Positions 53,275 to 61,093 of a DNA stretch of 64,000 nucleotides are shown here, piece by piece. Location of the stretch: contig NZ_CP069421.1 in NCBI RefSeq assembly GCF_018118585.1, positions 2,790,001 to 2,854,000 on the forward strand, given 5' to 3'. Position numbers and translations under genes: made by a program. Origin of the DNA: Aristaeella lactis. GTDB taxonomy: Bacteria; Bacillota; Clostridia; Christensenellales; Aristaeellaceae. Below the pieces are notes generated by a model. It saw only the letters and a list, made by a program, of their open reading frames with translations. It did no database searches and was not told where the DNA came from. The stretch's first letter is position 1. The number at the start of each line of letters is the position of its first letter.

Positions 53275-56034
53275 ATGCTGTGCGAAGAATGCCATGTGAA
53301 TGAAGCGAACTTTACGGTTTCCGTAGTAGCCGGAGAAGAAACTACGGTGAGACACCTGTGCGCTGACTGTATGAGCCGGATGAACAATGACCTGGTCAAG
53401 GGAAACGTGCGAAGCCTGCTGAGCACAGTGCTCAACGCCATCCGCGCGAACGCGGAAGAAGATGACAACAGAAAGGAATTTTCCATGCCGATATTCGGAC
53501 GTTTTACCCAGAGAGCACAGCAGACGCTGATGCTGGCCCAGCGGATCGCCGCAGAACTGCAGCAGCCCTATGTAGGGACAGAGCATTTCCTGCTGGCGCT
53601 GCTGAAAACAGGCGCTTCTGTTCCCGAAGCGGTTGCCGCCCGGATGAACTATGAGTCAGTGGTGTCCGAGCTGCGGGCCCATCTGAACGAGATCAATGAT
53701 CCCCAGGAGCCCAGGAACGTGCGGATCGAACTGAGCCCCCGGGCCAAGAAGACCCTGGAAAACAGCGTACTGGAATCCCACAAGCTGGGACAGAACTATG
53801 TGACAGTGGAGCATATCTGGCTGGCACTGCTGGGAAATGACGACGGCGTGGCCGGCGGCCTGTTCCGGAAGGCAGGGGTAGATCTGTCCGCCGCCAGGGA
53901 GCAGCTGCTGCGCCAGATGCGCGAAAACGCGGGCAATGAAGAAGCACCCCGCAGGATGCCCGGCTTTCCGCCGTTTGCCCCTGCCCGGGGACGGAACGGC
54001 AATGAAAACGGGAAAGGCGAGCTGGAAAAATACAGCCGTGATCTGACTGCTGCCGCGGAAAAGAATGAACTGGATCCGGTCATCGGCCGTGAAACGGAGA
54101 TCCAGCGGATCATCCAGATCCTGATCCGCCGTACCAAGAACAATCCGGTGCTGATCGGTGAGCCCGGCGTTGGCAAGAGCGCCGTGGCGGAAGGCCTGGC
54201 ACAGCGCATTGCGCAGGGTAACGTACCGGAACTGCTGGTGGGAAAACGGGTGATGAGCCTGGATATCGGCAGCATGGTGGCCGGCACCAAGTACCGGGGC
54301 GAGTTTGAGGAACGGCTGAAGAACGTGATGGACGAGCTGCACAAGGCCGGAAACATTCTGCTGTTTATTGATGAGATTCATACGATCATCGGCGCGGGAG
54401 CAACCGAAGGCAGCCTGGACGCGGCGAATATTCTGAAGCCCGCGCTTTCCCGCGGGGAGATTCAGTGCATCGGCGCGACAACGCTGGACGAATACCGCAA
54501 GCATATCGAAAAGGACGCCGCCCTGGAACGCCGGTTCCAGCCGGTGATGGTGGGCGAGCCCACCGCGGAGGAAACCCTTTCCATCCTGTACGGTCTGCGG
54601 GACCGGTATGAGGCGCACCACAAGGTCAGGATCACGGATGAAGCGCTGGCCGCAGCGGTGAAGCTGTCTGACCGCTATATTCCCGACCGGTACCTGCCGG
54701 ATAAGGCGATCGACCTGATGGACGAAGCCGCGAGCCGGGTCCGGATCGCAGCCTGCACGGCGCCGCCGGATGTACGGGAGCAGGAAAAACGCCTGGAAGC
54801 GGTAGTGATCGAAAAGAAGGAAGCTATCTCGCACCAGGACTTCGAAAAAGCTGCCGCCCTTCGGGACCAGGAACGGAACCTGCACCGGGAGATTGAGGAA
54901 AAGCGGGCAGAGTGGAACCGCTCCCAGAGTACCGCGCGGGATACCGTGACCGAAGAGGATATTGCCCAGGTGGTCAGCCAGTGGACCGGCATTCCGGTTT
55001 CCCGGATGACGGAACAGGAGGCACAACGCCTGGTTCACCTGGAAGAGACGCTGCATCAGCGTCTGATCGGCCAGGAAGAGGCAGTCAGCGCTGTGGCCAG
55101 GGCAATCCGCCGGGCACGGGCCGGACTGAAGGATCCGAAACGGCCTATCGGAAGCTTTATCTTCCTGGGGCCCACCGGTGTGGGTAAAACTGAACTGTGC
55201 CGCGCGCTGGGCGAGGCCATGTTCGGGGATGAGGATGCCGTGATCCGCCTGGATATGTCCGAGTATATGGAAAAGCATACCGTTTCCCGCCTGGTCGGCT
55301 CACCGCCCGGATATGTGGGCTATGAGGAAGGCGGCCAGCTGACGGAAGCGGTCCGCCGGAAGCCCTACAGCGTGGTGCTGCTGGACGAGGTGGAAAAGGC
55401 ACATCCCGATGTGTTCAATATGCTGCTGCAGATCCTGGAGGACGGGCGGCTGACGGATAACACAGGCCGGGTGGTCTCCTTCAAGAACACGATCGTGGTG
55501 ATGACGTCCAACGCCGGAGCCCATGTGATTGGTCACGGAAGGGCGATGGGTTTCGGGGCAGACCAGAAGGGTGAAGCCCGGGACTATGAGGCCATGAAGG
55601 AATCCGTGATGAAGGAGGTCAAGGAAATCTTCCGGCCGGAATTTATCAACCGGGTGGATGAACTGATCGTCTTCCACAGCCTGAACGAGGAAGAGATCCG
55701 CAAGATCACGGAGCTGATGCTCCGCCAGGTGGCTGACCGGCTGAAGGAACAGGAGATCATCCTGACCTGGGACAAGCAGGTAACGGAAAAACTGGCCAAG
55801 GACGGCTACGATCCCAAATTCGGCGCGCGTCCGCTGCGCAGGCTGATCCAGCGCACGGTGGAAGACACCATGAGCGAGGAACTGCTGGAAGGACATATCC
55901 AGCTTGGACAGGAAATCCGCCTGACGGTGAAGAAAGATAAGATCGCGGTCAGTGTGAAACCTGATAAGAAAAAGAAAGCAGATCCGGAAGCCGCCGCGGC
56001 TGAACCGGAAAAGGAGGAGAATCCGGTTGGCTAA
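53275..56034 (+). CDS. clpC: McsA-type zinc finger fused to ClpC ATPase
   Basis: A 919-residue AAA+ unfoldase that feeds ClpP. Residues 1-33 are an McsA-like zinc finger (CEEC at 3-6, CADC at 29-32), followed by a 37-residue linker. From residue 71 it is a complete ClpC: Clp-N repeats (about 71-215), AAA1 (GEPGVGKS, LFIDEIHTIIGAGA), the middle domain (KKEAISHQDFEKAAALRD) and AAA2 (GPTGVGKT, VVLLDEVEKAHPDV). Firmicutes operons usually run ctsR-mcsA-mcsB-clpC; here mcsB is absent. An in-frame ATG at 53485 (residue 71) has AGAAAGGA seven bases upstream, so ClpC alone (849 residues) could also be made. Confidence 0.9.
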   Translation: MLCEECHVNEANFTVSVVAGEETTVRHLCADCMSRMNNDLVKGNVRSLLSTVLNAIRANAEEDDNRKEFSMPIFGRFTQRAQQTLMLAQRIAAELQQPYVGTEHFLLALLKTGASVPEAVAARMNYESVVSELRAHLNEINDPQEPRNVRIELSPRAKKTLENSVLESHKLGQNYVTVEHIWLALLGNDDGVAGGLFRKAGVDLSAAREQLLRQMRENAGNEEAPRRMPGFPPFAPARGRNGNENGKGELEKYSRDLTAAAEKNELDPVIGRETEIQRIIQILIRRTKNNPVLIGEPGVGKSAVAEGLAQRIAQGNVPELLVGKRVMSLDIGSMVAGTKYRGEFEERLKNVMDELHKAGNILLFIDEIHTIIGAGATEGSLDAANILKPALSRGEIQCIGATTLDEYRKHIEKDAALERRFQPVMVGEPTAEETLSILYGLRDRYEAHHKVRITDEALAAAVKLSDRYIPDRYLPDKAIDLMDEAASRVRIAACTAPPDVREQEKRLEAVVIEKKEAISHQDFEKAAALRDQERNLHREIEEKRAEWNRSQSTARDTVTEEDIAQVVSQWTGIPVSRMTEQEAQRLVHLEETLHQRLIGQEEAVSAVARAIRRARAGLKDPKRPIGSFIFLGPTGVGKTELCRALGEAMFGDEDAVIRLDMSEYMEKHTVSRLVGSPPGYVGYEEGGQLTEAVRRKPYSVVLLDEVEKAHPDVFNMLLQILEDGRLTDNTGRVVSFKNTIVVMTSNAGAHVIGHGRAMGFGADQKGEARDYEAMKESVMKEVKEIFRPEFINRVDELIVFHSLNEEEIRKITELMLRQVADRLKEQEIILTWDKQVTEKLAKDGYDPKFGARPLRRLIQRTVEDTMSEELLEGHIQLGQEIRLTVKKDKIAVSVKPDKKKKADPEAAAAEPEKEENPVG
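53485..53487 (+). promoter_or_regulatory. probable internal start codon for ClpC alone
   Basis: ATG in frame with the fusion; AAAGGA at 53472-53477 with a 7-nt spacer. The codons after it (MPIFGRFTQRAQQTL) match a normal ClpC N-terminus. Confidence 0.6.
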
Positions 56035-56590
56035 GCTTTATTTCCGATATGGCGCCATGGGTTCCAGCAAGACGGCGAACGCGATCATGGTGCAGTACAA
56101 CTACGGGGAACGGCACCAGAAGGTGCTGATGGTCAAACCGCAATTGGAAAACCGTGACGGCGCGCGGATCATCCGGTCCCGGAGCGGACTGGAAACGGAA
56201 TGTGTGTTCGCGGAGGAACTGGAAGGCATGGACCTGACAGGCTACGACTGCGTGATCGTGGACGAAGCCCAGTTCCTGACCAAGGCGCAGGTGGAGTACC
56301 TGGTCCATATTGTGGATGACCTGGGAATTCCGGTGATCGCCTACGGCCTGCGGGCGGACTTCAAGGGTAACTTCTTTGAGGGAAGCCAGTGGCTGATGGC
56401 CTGGGCAGACACCATTGAGGAAGTAAAGACGATCTGCTGGTGCGGCAAGAAGGCCACCTGCAACGCGCGGGTGATCGACGGCAAGGTAGCCCGGGAGGGC
56501 GAGCAGATCGTGCTGGGCGGGGATGAGAGCTATGTGTCCCTGTGCAGGAAGCACTGGAGAAACGGGGATCTGGGTCCCCGCAATGCATAA
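56027..56590 (+). CDS. tdk: thymidine kinase, type II
   Basis: Salvage phosphorylation of thymidine. The 187-residue protein has the P-loop YGAMGSSKTANAI, the Walker B-like DCVIVDEAQFL, the lasso-region LRADFKGNFFEGS and a zinc site (CWCGKKATC plus CRKHW). TTG at 56027 overlaps the clpC stop, with AAGGAGG nine bases upstream, so it is translationally coupled to clpC, an unusual position for this gene. Confidence 0.93.
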   Translation: MAKLYFRYGAMGSSKTANAIMVQYNYGERHQKVLMVKPQLENRDGARIIRSRSGLETECVFAEELEGMDLTGYDCVIVDEAQFLTKAQVEYLVHIVDDLGIPVIAYGLRADFKGNFFEGSQWLMAWADTIEEVKTICWCGKKATCNARVIDGKVAREGEQIVLGGDESYVSLCRKHWRNGDLGPRNA

Positions 56591-56644
56591 TTCATAATGC
56601 ATAATGCATAATGATTTCTGCTGCGGCGGGAAAAGAACGGGATA

Positions 56645-56672
56645 TATAATTATGAATTCTTAATTATGAATT
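56645..56672. repeat. AT-rich repeat before araD
   Basis: TATAATTATGAATTCTTAAT with a further TATGAATTAA; GCATAATGCATAATG copies lie at 56583-56612. A TATAAT at 56645-56650 has no convincing -35. Confidence 0.65.
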
Positions 56673-56693
56673 AAATAAGAGGGGTGTGTTTTC

Positions 56694-57398
56694 ATGCTGG
56701 AGGAACTGAAAAAGCAGGTTTATGAGGCCAACATGCTGCTGCCTGCCTATCATCTGGTAACCTTTACCTGGGGAAATGTTTCCGGGATCGACCGGGAAAA
56801 AGGACTGTTCGTCATCAAACCCAGCGGTGTACCCTATGATGAACTGAAGCTGGAAGACATGGTCGTCATTGACCTGGAAGGCAACAAAGTGGAAGGCGAC
56901 CTGAATCCTTCCTCCGACACGCCGACCCACGCGGAACTGTACCGCCGCTTCAAGGATATCGGTGGTGTGGTGCACACCCATTCCCGCTGGGCGACCATCT
57001 GGGCCCAGAGCGGACGGGATATCCCTGCCTACGGCACGACCCACGCGGACTATATCTACGGCAACATTCCCTGCTGCCGGGACCTGACCAAAGAAGAGGT
57101 CGAAAGCGCCTATGAGCTGGAGACCGGGCGGGTGATCGCGTCCCATTTTGAAGACAACGGCCTGAACCCGAACTACGTGCCCTGCGTACTGGCAAGGCAT
57201 CATGGTCCCTTTGCCTGGGGAAAGAACGCAATGGAAGCGGTGCATAACGCTGTTGTGCTGGAAGAGGTCGCCATGATGGCCTGGCACACGGAAGCGCTGC
57301 CTGAGACCCAGCCGCGTATGAACCTTCCTGAGTATGTGAAGGAGAAACATTTCATGCGGAAACACGGTCCGAACGCCTATTACGGCCAGAAAAAGTAA
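56694..57398 (+). CDS. araD: L-ribulose-5-phosphate 4-epimerase
   Basis: A class II aldolase-family enzyme interconverting L-ribulose 5-phosphate and D-xylulose 5-phosphate. The 234-residue length and motifs fit Ara[35 protein letters not shown], the metal ligands in [14 protein letters not shown] and the second-site His in [10 protein letters not shown]. No other arabinose genes are here, so the in vivo pathway (arabinose, or ascorbate-type) is not shown. GAGGGGTG precedes the ATG. Confidence 0.9.
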   Translation: MLEELKKQVYEANMLLPAYHLVTFTWGNVSGIDREKGLFVIKPSGVPYDELKLEDMVVIDLEGNKVEGDLNPSSDTPTHAELYRRFKDIGGVVHTHSRWATIWAQSGRDIPAYGTTHADYIYGNIPCCRDLTKEEVESAYELETGRVIASHFEDNGLNPNYVPCVLARHHGPFAWGKNAMEAVHNAVVLEEVAMMAWHTEALPETQPRMNLPEYVKEKHFMRKHGPNAYYGQKK

Positions 57399-57468
57399 TG
57401 TTTTTACCAGACAAAAGTACAATTCATGCACTTTGATTGTCTTTATTTGTCAAAAATGGAAAAAATTC

Positions 57469-57497
57469 TTGCGTTTTCGACATGGCAGTAATATAAT
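57469..57497 (+). promoter_or_regulatory. promoter of the leader RNA and zinc-ribbon gene
   Basis: TTGCGT (57469-57474), 17 bp, TATAAT (57492-57497); transcription would start near 57504. Confidence 0.8.
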
Positions 57498-57503
57498 GGC
57501 GCC

Positions 57504-57738
57504 GGTTGAGTCCTTCGGGTCTGTGGTTGCAAGCCGATGCCAGTCGCAGGCAAAGCGGTCCACGTAATCCGTCCAAAGTGACGGGGAGCATGGTGCGGTC
57601 TAGATGTAAGTCCGTCCGGGACACGATCCCGAGAGAAGCGAGTGAGGGCGTTCATACGCAGAGCAAACTTCCAGGCGGCGTGTGTGGGGTCAAAAACCAG
57701 GTCAGCCGGAGGAATCGCCTATCAATCTTTATGGGGGT
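57504..57738 (+). ncRNA. long structured 5' leader, family not identified
   Basis: About 244 nt lie between the promoter and the ATG at 57748, GC-rich compared with other intergenic regions here. Visible elements are a UUCG-tetraloop hairpin (57507-57522), CCGTC/GACGG (57569-57573 with 57580-57584), CGGGA/TCCCG (57617-57621 with 57627-57631) and a closing pair AGGCG/CGCCT (57673-57677 with 57716-57720). No T-run precedes the gene. It does not match T-box, SAM, TPP, glycine, tmRNA or RNase P signatures that I know. It may be a cis-regulatory RNA or a stand-alone RNA read through into the gene. Confidence 0.6.
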
Positions 57739-57747
57739 TACCTGATC

Positions 57748-58026
57748 ATGTACGAAGACAAAACGCTGGTATGCAAAGACTGTGGCGCTGAGTTCGTTTT
57801 CACTGCCGGTGAACAGGAATTCTATGCCGAAAAGGGATTCCAGAACGAGCCCACCCGCTGCAAGGCCTGCCGTCAGGCGCGTAAGGCCAGCCGTGCTGCC
57901 GGCGCTCCGCGTCAGATGTACGACGCTGTTTGCGCGGAATGCGGAAAGCCCACCCAGGTTCCTTTCGAGCCCAAGGAGGACCGCCCCGTATACTGCAGTG
58001 AGTGCTTTGCCGCCCGCCGCGGGTAA
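57748..58026 (+). CDS. zinc-ribbon domain protein
   Basis: A 92-residue protein with four CxxC knuckles (CKDC, CKAC, CAEC, CSEC), forming two zinc ribbons around a basic middle (RQARKASRAAGAPRQ). Members of this group are small, abundant Clostridia proteins of unknown function, possibly nucleic-acid binding. ATG at 57748 has GGGGG nine bases upstream; the codons above it belong to the structured leader. Confidence 0.85.
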   Translation: MYEDKTLVCKDCGAEFVFTAGEQEFYAEKGFQNEPTRCKACRQARKASRAAGAPRQMYDAVCAECGKPTQVPFEPKEDRPVYCSECFAARRG

Positions 58027-58040
58027 GAATCGAGCAAACA

Positions 58041-58076
58041 AAAAAAGTCCCCGGATAGCTGGATCCGGGGATTTTT
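58041..58076. terminator. bidirectional terminator
   Basis: TCCCCGGAT (58048-58056) pairs with ATCCGGGGA (58063-58071); A6 and T5 flank it, between convergent genes. Confidence 0.9.
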
Positions 58077-58101
58077 CTTATATTCAATTACAGGGAAATA
58101 C

Positions 58102-59277
58102 TCAGATATGGTCGAAGAAGGGGGTCCCTTCTTCATTGCACAGCACGCCATCCTCAAACTTCAGGGGAGTCGGCGCGGTGAGCATGTATTTCAGGATCTC
58201 ATCCATGCGGACGCTCTCCCTGAAGGTGACCAGGGAGAAGCTGACGCCGTGCTTGTGGGCGCGGCCGGTACGGCCGATCCTGTGAAGATAGTATTCGTTT
58301 TCGTTGGGCAGGTCATAGTTGATGACCGCCTCCACATCATCCACGTCTATACCGCGGGCGGCCACGTCCGTGGAAACAAGGATCGGGAACTTGCCCCGCT
58401 TGAAATCGTTCATGACGGTGTTCCGCTTGGACTGGGGGATATCCCCGTGGAGGCACTGGGCGTTGTAGCCTTCCTTCACCAGGCGGCTGGTGAGCTTGTC
58501 GGTCATGAACTTGGTATTGCAGAAGATCATGATCCGCTGGTAGACATCGGCGTCCAGCAGGTAGAGCAGGTGATCCGTCTTCTGGTCCTGCTCGGTGGCG
58601 ATGACATACTGGGTGATCTGGGGCCGGTCAGCCTTTGTGGCTTCGATGGTGATCTCCACCGGATCGTGCTGGTATTTCCAGGCAATGGTCAGCACATCCT
58701 GGTTGGTGGTGGCGGAGAAAAGTACCAGCTGCCGGTCGGAAGGGGTGGCTTCGATGATCTTTGTCACATCTTTGACAAAGCCCATGTTCAGCATTTCATC
58801 CGCTTCATCCAGCACCATGGTGTGAACAGCGTCCAGGCGGATGTTGCCCCGCTGCATATGGTCAAGCAGGCGTCCAGGCGTCGCGATGACGATCTGCGGC
58901 TTGCGCTTGAGCGCGGTGATCTGACGGGAGATGGACTGTCCGCCGTAGATAACGGCAATCCGTACACCGTCAATAAACTTTGCCAGCTTGGTCAGCTCCT
59001 CACCGATCTGCAGCGCCAGTTCCCGGGTGGGGGCAAGAACGATCTCCTGCACCCGGCTGTCTTTGAGCTGGACGTATTCCAGCATGGGAATGCCGAACGC
59101 GCAGGTTTTGCCGGTGCCTGTCGGGGCAATGGCGTTGATGTCCTGGCCTTCCATCATCAGGGGAATCGTCTTCGCCTGGACGGTGGAGGGCTCTTTAAAG
59201 CCCATGGCCTGGACAGCGCGGAGGATCTCTGAGGAAAGATCCATGCTTTCAAAACTGATTGTTGTATTATTATCCAT
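58102..59277 (-). CDS. DEAD-box RNA helicase
   Basis: A 391-residue, two-RecA-domain RNA helicase: Q motif (FKEPSTVQAKTIP), Walker A (APTGTGKT), PTREL, VLDEADEML, SATT, TDVAARGIDVDDV and HRIGRTGRAHKHG. It lacks the C-terminal RNA-binding domain of DbpA/CshA types and ends soon after the helicase core (EEGTPFFDHI). Probably acts in rRNA or mRNA remodelling. The ribosome site is weak (AGG). Confidence 0.93.
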   Translation of the reverse strand: MDNNTTISFESMDLSSEILRAVQAMGFKEPSTVQAKTIPLMMEGQDINAIAPTGTGKTCAFGIPMLEYVQLKDSRVQEIVLAPTRELALQIGEELTKLAKFIDGVRIAVIYGGQSISRQITALKRKPQIVIATPGRLLDHMQRGNIRLDAVHTMVLDEADEMLNMGFVKDVTKIIEATPSDRQLVLFSATTNQDVLTIAWKYQHDPVEITIEATKADRPQITQYVIATEQDQKTDHLLYLLDADVYQRIMIFCNTKFMTDKLTSRLVKEGYNAQCLHGDIPQSKRNTVMNDFKRGKFPILVSTDVAARGIDVDDVEAVINYDLPNENEYYLHRIGRTGRAHKHGVSFSLVTFRESVRMDEILKYMLTAPTPLKFEDGVLCNEEGTPFFDHI

Positions 59278-59333
59278 AAAACCTATAGTCCGTAGTCGAA
59301 TGGGATGAGTGAATTAGTGAATAGTTTAGAGTT

Positions 59334-59369
59334 AAATCATATCACGACTGATCAGTCGTGATATGATTT
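59334..59369 (-). repeat. perfect 36-bp palindrome spanning a stop codon
   Basis: Two 18-nt arms without loop. On the minus strand the first arm holds the last five codons (KSYHD) and the stop TGA (59354-59352) of the TSCPD gene. No T-tract. Confidence 0.9.
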
Positions 59370-59591
59370 GATCGCTTTGGCGAGCTGGTCAGGGCAGGAG
59401 GTACCGCCGCGGCACTGAATGCCTTCGAGCTGAGCGGCGACTTCTTCGGCAGGACGGCCGACAACAAGCTTGGCCACACCCTGGGTGTTGCCCTTGCAGC
59501 CGTTGTTGATCCGGCAGAAAGTGATGATGCCGTCCTGAATCTCCAGGTCGATGGAGGTGGAACAGGTTCCGCTGCACTTATAGTTGAACAT
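59352..59591 (-). CDS. TSCPD-domain protein (TIGR03905 type)
   Basis: A 79-residue protein with conserved Cys residues (YKCSGTCSTSIDLE, CRINNGCKGNTQGVAKLV, CRGGTSCPDQLAKAI). This domain is also found at the end of some class II ribonucleotide reductases, but the stand-alone protein has no proven role; metal or redox binding is plausible. GAGGAGG precedes the ATG. Confidence 0.9.
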   Translation of the reverse strand: MFNYKCSGTCSTSIDLEIQDGIITFCRINNGCKGNTQGVAKLVVGRPAEEVAAQLEGIQCRGGTSCPDQLAKAIKSYHD

Positions 59592-59616
59592 AATAACCTC
59601 CTCTAAACAGCAGAAA

Positions 59617-59643
59617 GGAACGCTCCCGCTATGGGAGCGTTCC
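59617..59643 (-). terminator. terminator-like hairpin after tuf
   Basis: GGAACGCTCCC pairs with GGGAGCGTTCC across a 5-nt loop; only TTT follows on the minus strand. Confidence 0.7.
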
Positions 59644-59658
59644 GTTTAAGCGTTGAAA

Positions 59659-60873
59659 TTACTCAATGACCTTGGCCACAACGCCGGAACCAACGGTACG
59701 GCCGCCTTCGCGGATAGCGAAGCGCAGTCCCTGCTCCATAGCGATGGGGGTGATCAGGGTGATTTCCATGTCGATGTTATCGCCGGGCATCACCATTTCC
59801 ACGCCGTCGGGCAGCTTGATGTTGCCGGTAACGTCAGTCGTCCGGAAGTAGAACTGGGGACGATAGCCGTTGAAGAAGGGAGTATGACGTCCGCCTTCTT
59901 CCTTGGTCAGCACGTACACCTGGCCGATGCAGTGGGTGTGGGGATGGATGCTGCCGGGCTTCGCCAGAACCTGGCCGCGCTCGACTTCGTTCCTCTGGAT
60001 ACCACGCAGCAGCGCGCCGATGTTGTCGCCGGCTTCAGCCTGGTCCAGCAGCTTGTGGAACATTTCAACACCGGTAACAACGGTGTTACGGGGCTTCTCC
60101 ATCAGGCCGACGATTTCAACAGCGTCAGACACCTTAACGGTACCACGCTCAACACGGCCGGTGGCCACGGTGCCGCGGCCGGAAATGGAGAACACGTCTT
60201 CAACGGGCATCAGGAAGGGCTGGTCGGTAGCACGTTCCGGTTCCGGAATGTAGCTGTCAACAGCGTCCATCAGTTCCCAGATGCACTTGCACTCGGGAGC
60301 GTTGTCAACGTCGGTGCCGCCGTTCTGCAGGTACTCAAGAACCTTCAGAGCAGAACCCTTGATGATCGGGATGTCGTCGCCGGGGAAGTCGTAGCTGCTC
60401 AGCAGCTCACGGATTTCCATTTCAACCAGCTCCAGCAGCTCTTCGTCATCCATCATGTCGGTCTTGTTCATGAACACGACGATGTAGGGCACGCCAACCT
60501 GACGGGCGAGCAGGATGTGCTCACGGGTCTGGGGCATCGGGCCGTCGGGAGCAGACACAACCAGGATAGCGCCGTCCATCTGGGCAGCACCGGTGATCAT
60601 GTTCTTAACATAGTCAGCGTGGCCGGGGCAGTCCACGTGAGCGTAGTGACGCTTCGCGGTCTCGTACTCAACGTGCGCGGTGTTGATGGTGATTCCACGC
60701 GCTTTTTCTTCCGGAGCCTTGTCGATTTCGTCATAGCGCATAGCCTGCGCTTCACCCTTCATAGCCAGCGTCATGGTGATCGCGGCGGTCAGGGTGGTCT
60801 TGCCATGGTCAACGTGACCGATGGTGCCGATGTTTACATGGGGCTTTGTCCGTTCATAATGTCCCTTAGCCAT
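59659..60873 (-). CDS. tuf: elongation factor Tu
   Basis: EF-Tu carries aminoacyl-tRNA to the ribosome. The 404-residue GTPase shows [39 protein letters not shown] and domains 2-3 ([28 protein letters not shown]). It is slightly longer than the usual 395-397 residues because of an insert near [17 protein letters not shown] at 60873 has AAGGAGGA upstream; the open frame above it merely translates the tRNA gene. It lies outside an rps/fus operon, behind tRNA-Gly and a strong promoter. Confidence 0.97.
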   Translation of the reverse strand: MAKGHYERTKPHVNIGTIGHVDHGKTTLTAAITMTLAMKGEAQAMRYDEIDKAPEEKARGITINTAHVEYETAKRHYAHVDCPGHADYVKNMITGAAQMDGAILVVSAPDGPMPQTREHILLARQVGVPYIVVFMNKTDMMDDEELLELVEMEIRELLSSYDFPGDDIPIIKGSALKVLEYLQNGGTDVDNAPECKCIWELMDAVDSYIPEPERATDQPFLMPVEDVFSISGRGTVATGRVERGTVKVSDAVEIVGLMEKPRNTVVTGVEMFHKLLDQAEAGDNIGALLRGIQRNEVERGQVLAKPGSIHPHTHCIGQVYVLTKEEGGRHTPFFNGYRPQFYFRTTDVTGNIKLPDGVEMVMPGDNIDMEITLITPIAMEQGLRFAIREGGRTVGSGVVAKVIE

Positions 60874-60952
60874 TTGAAGTTTCCTCCTTAAGTTATCTCG
60901 TCGCTCAAAAGCGAGCCAATTAATTGCTTCCGAGCCATTGATGCGGTATTGG

Positions 60953-61023
60953 AGCGGGCGATGGGAATCGAACCCACGTGACCAGCTTGGGAAGCTGGAG
61001 CTCTGCCATTGAGCTACGCCCGC
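60953..61023 (-). tRNA. tRNA-Gly (anticodon CCC)
   Basis: On the minus strand the acceptor GCGGGCG pairs with CGCCCGC; D-arm GCTC-AATGGCA-GAGC; anticodon arm CCAGC-TTCCCAA-GCTGG gives anticodon CCC; T-arm contains GGTTCGATTCC. No CCA is encoded. It is probably co-transcribed with tuf. Confidence 0.93.
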
Positions 61024-61064
61024 ACGCTCCGCATCAAGCCCTTGAAGACTTGCGAACAAACTGT

Positions 61065-61093
61065 ATTTTATCCGCTTTTCCCTTGCGTGTCAA
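61065..61093 (-). promoter_or_regulatory. promoter of tRNA-Gly and tuf
   Basis: On the minus strand TTGACA (61093-61088), 17 bp, TAAAAT (61070-61065). It overlaps the last codons of the araC-type gene. Confidence 0.92.

Noticed and set aside
57504-57747. RNase P RNA, SRP RNA or tmRNA at the leader
   Set aside because: Conserved cores (for example GAGGAAAGTCC for RNase P, the SRP tetraloop domain) are absent.
60874-61059. N-terminal extension of EF-Tu (open frame to 61059)
   Set aside because: The extra codons translate the tRNA-Gly gene and leader ([17 protein letters not shown] is a well-known artefact), and AAGGAGGA marks the ATG at 60873.
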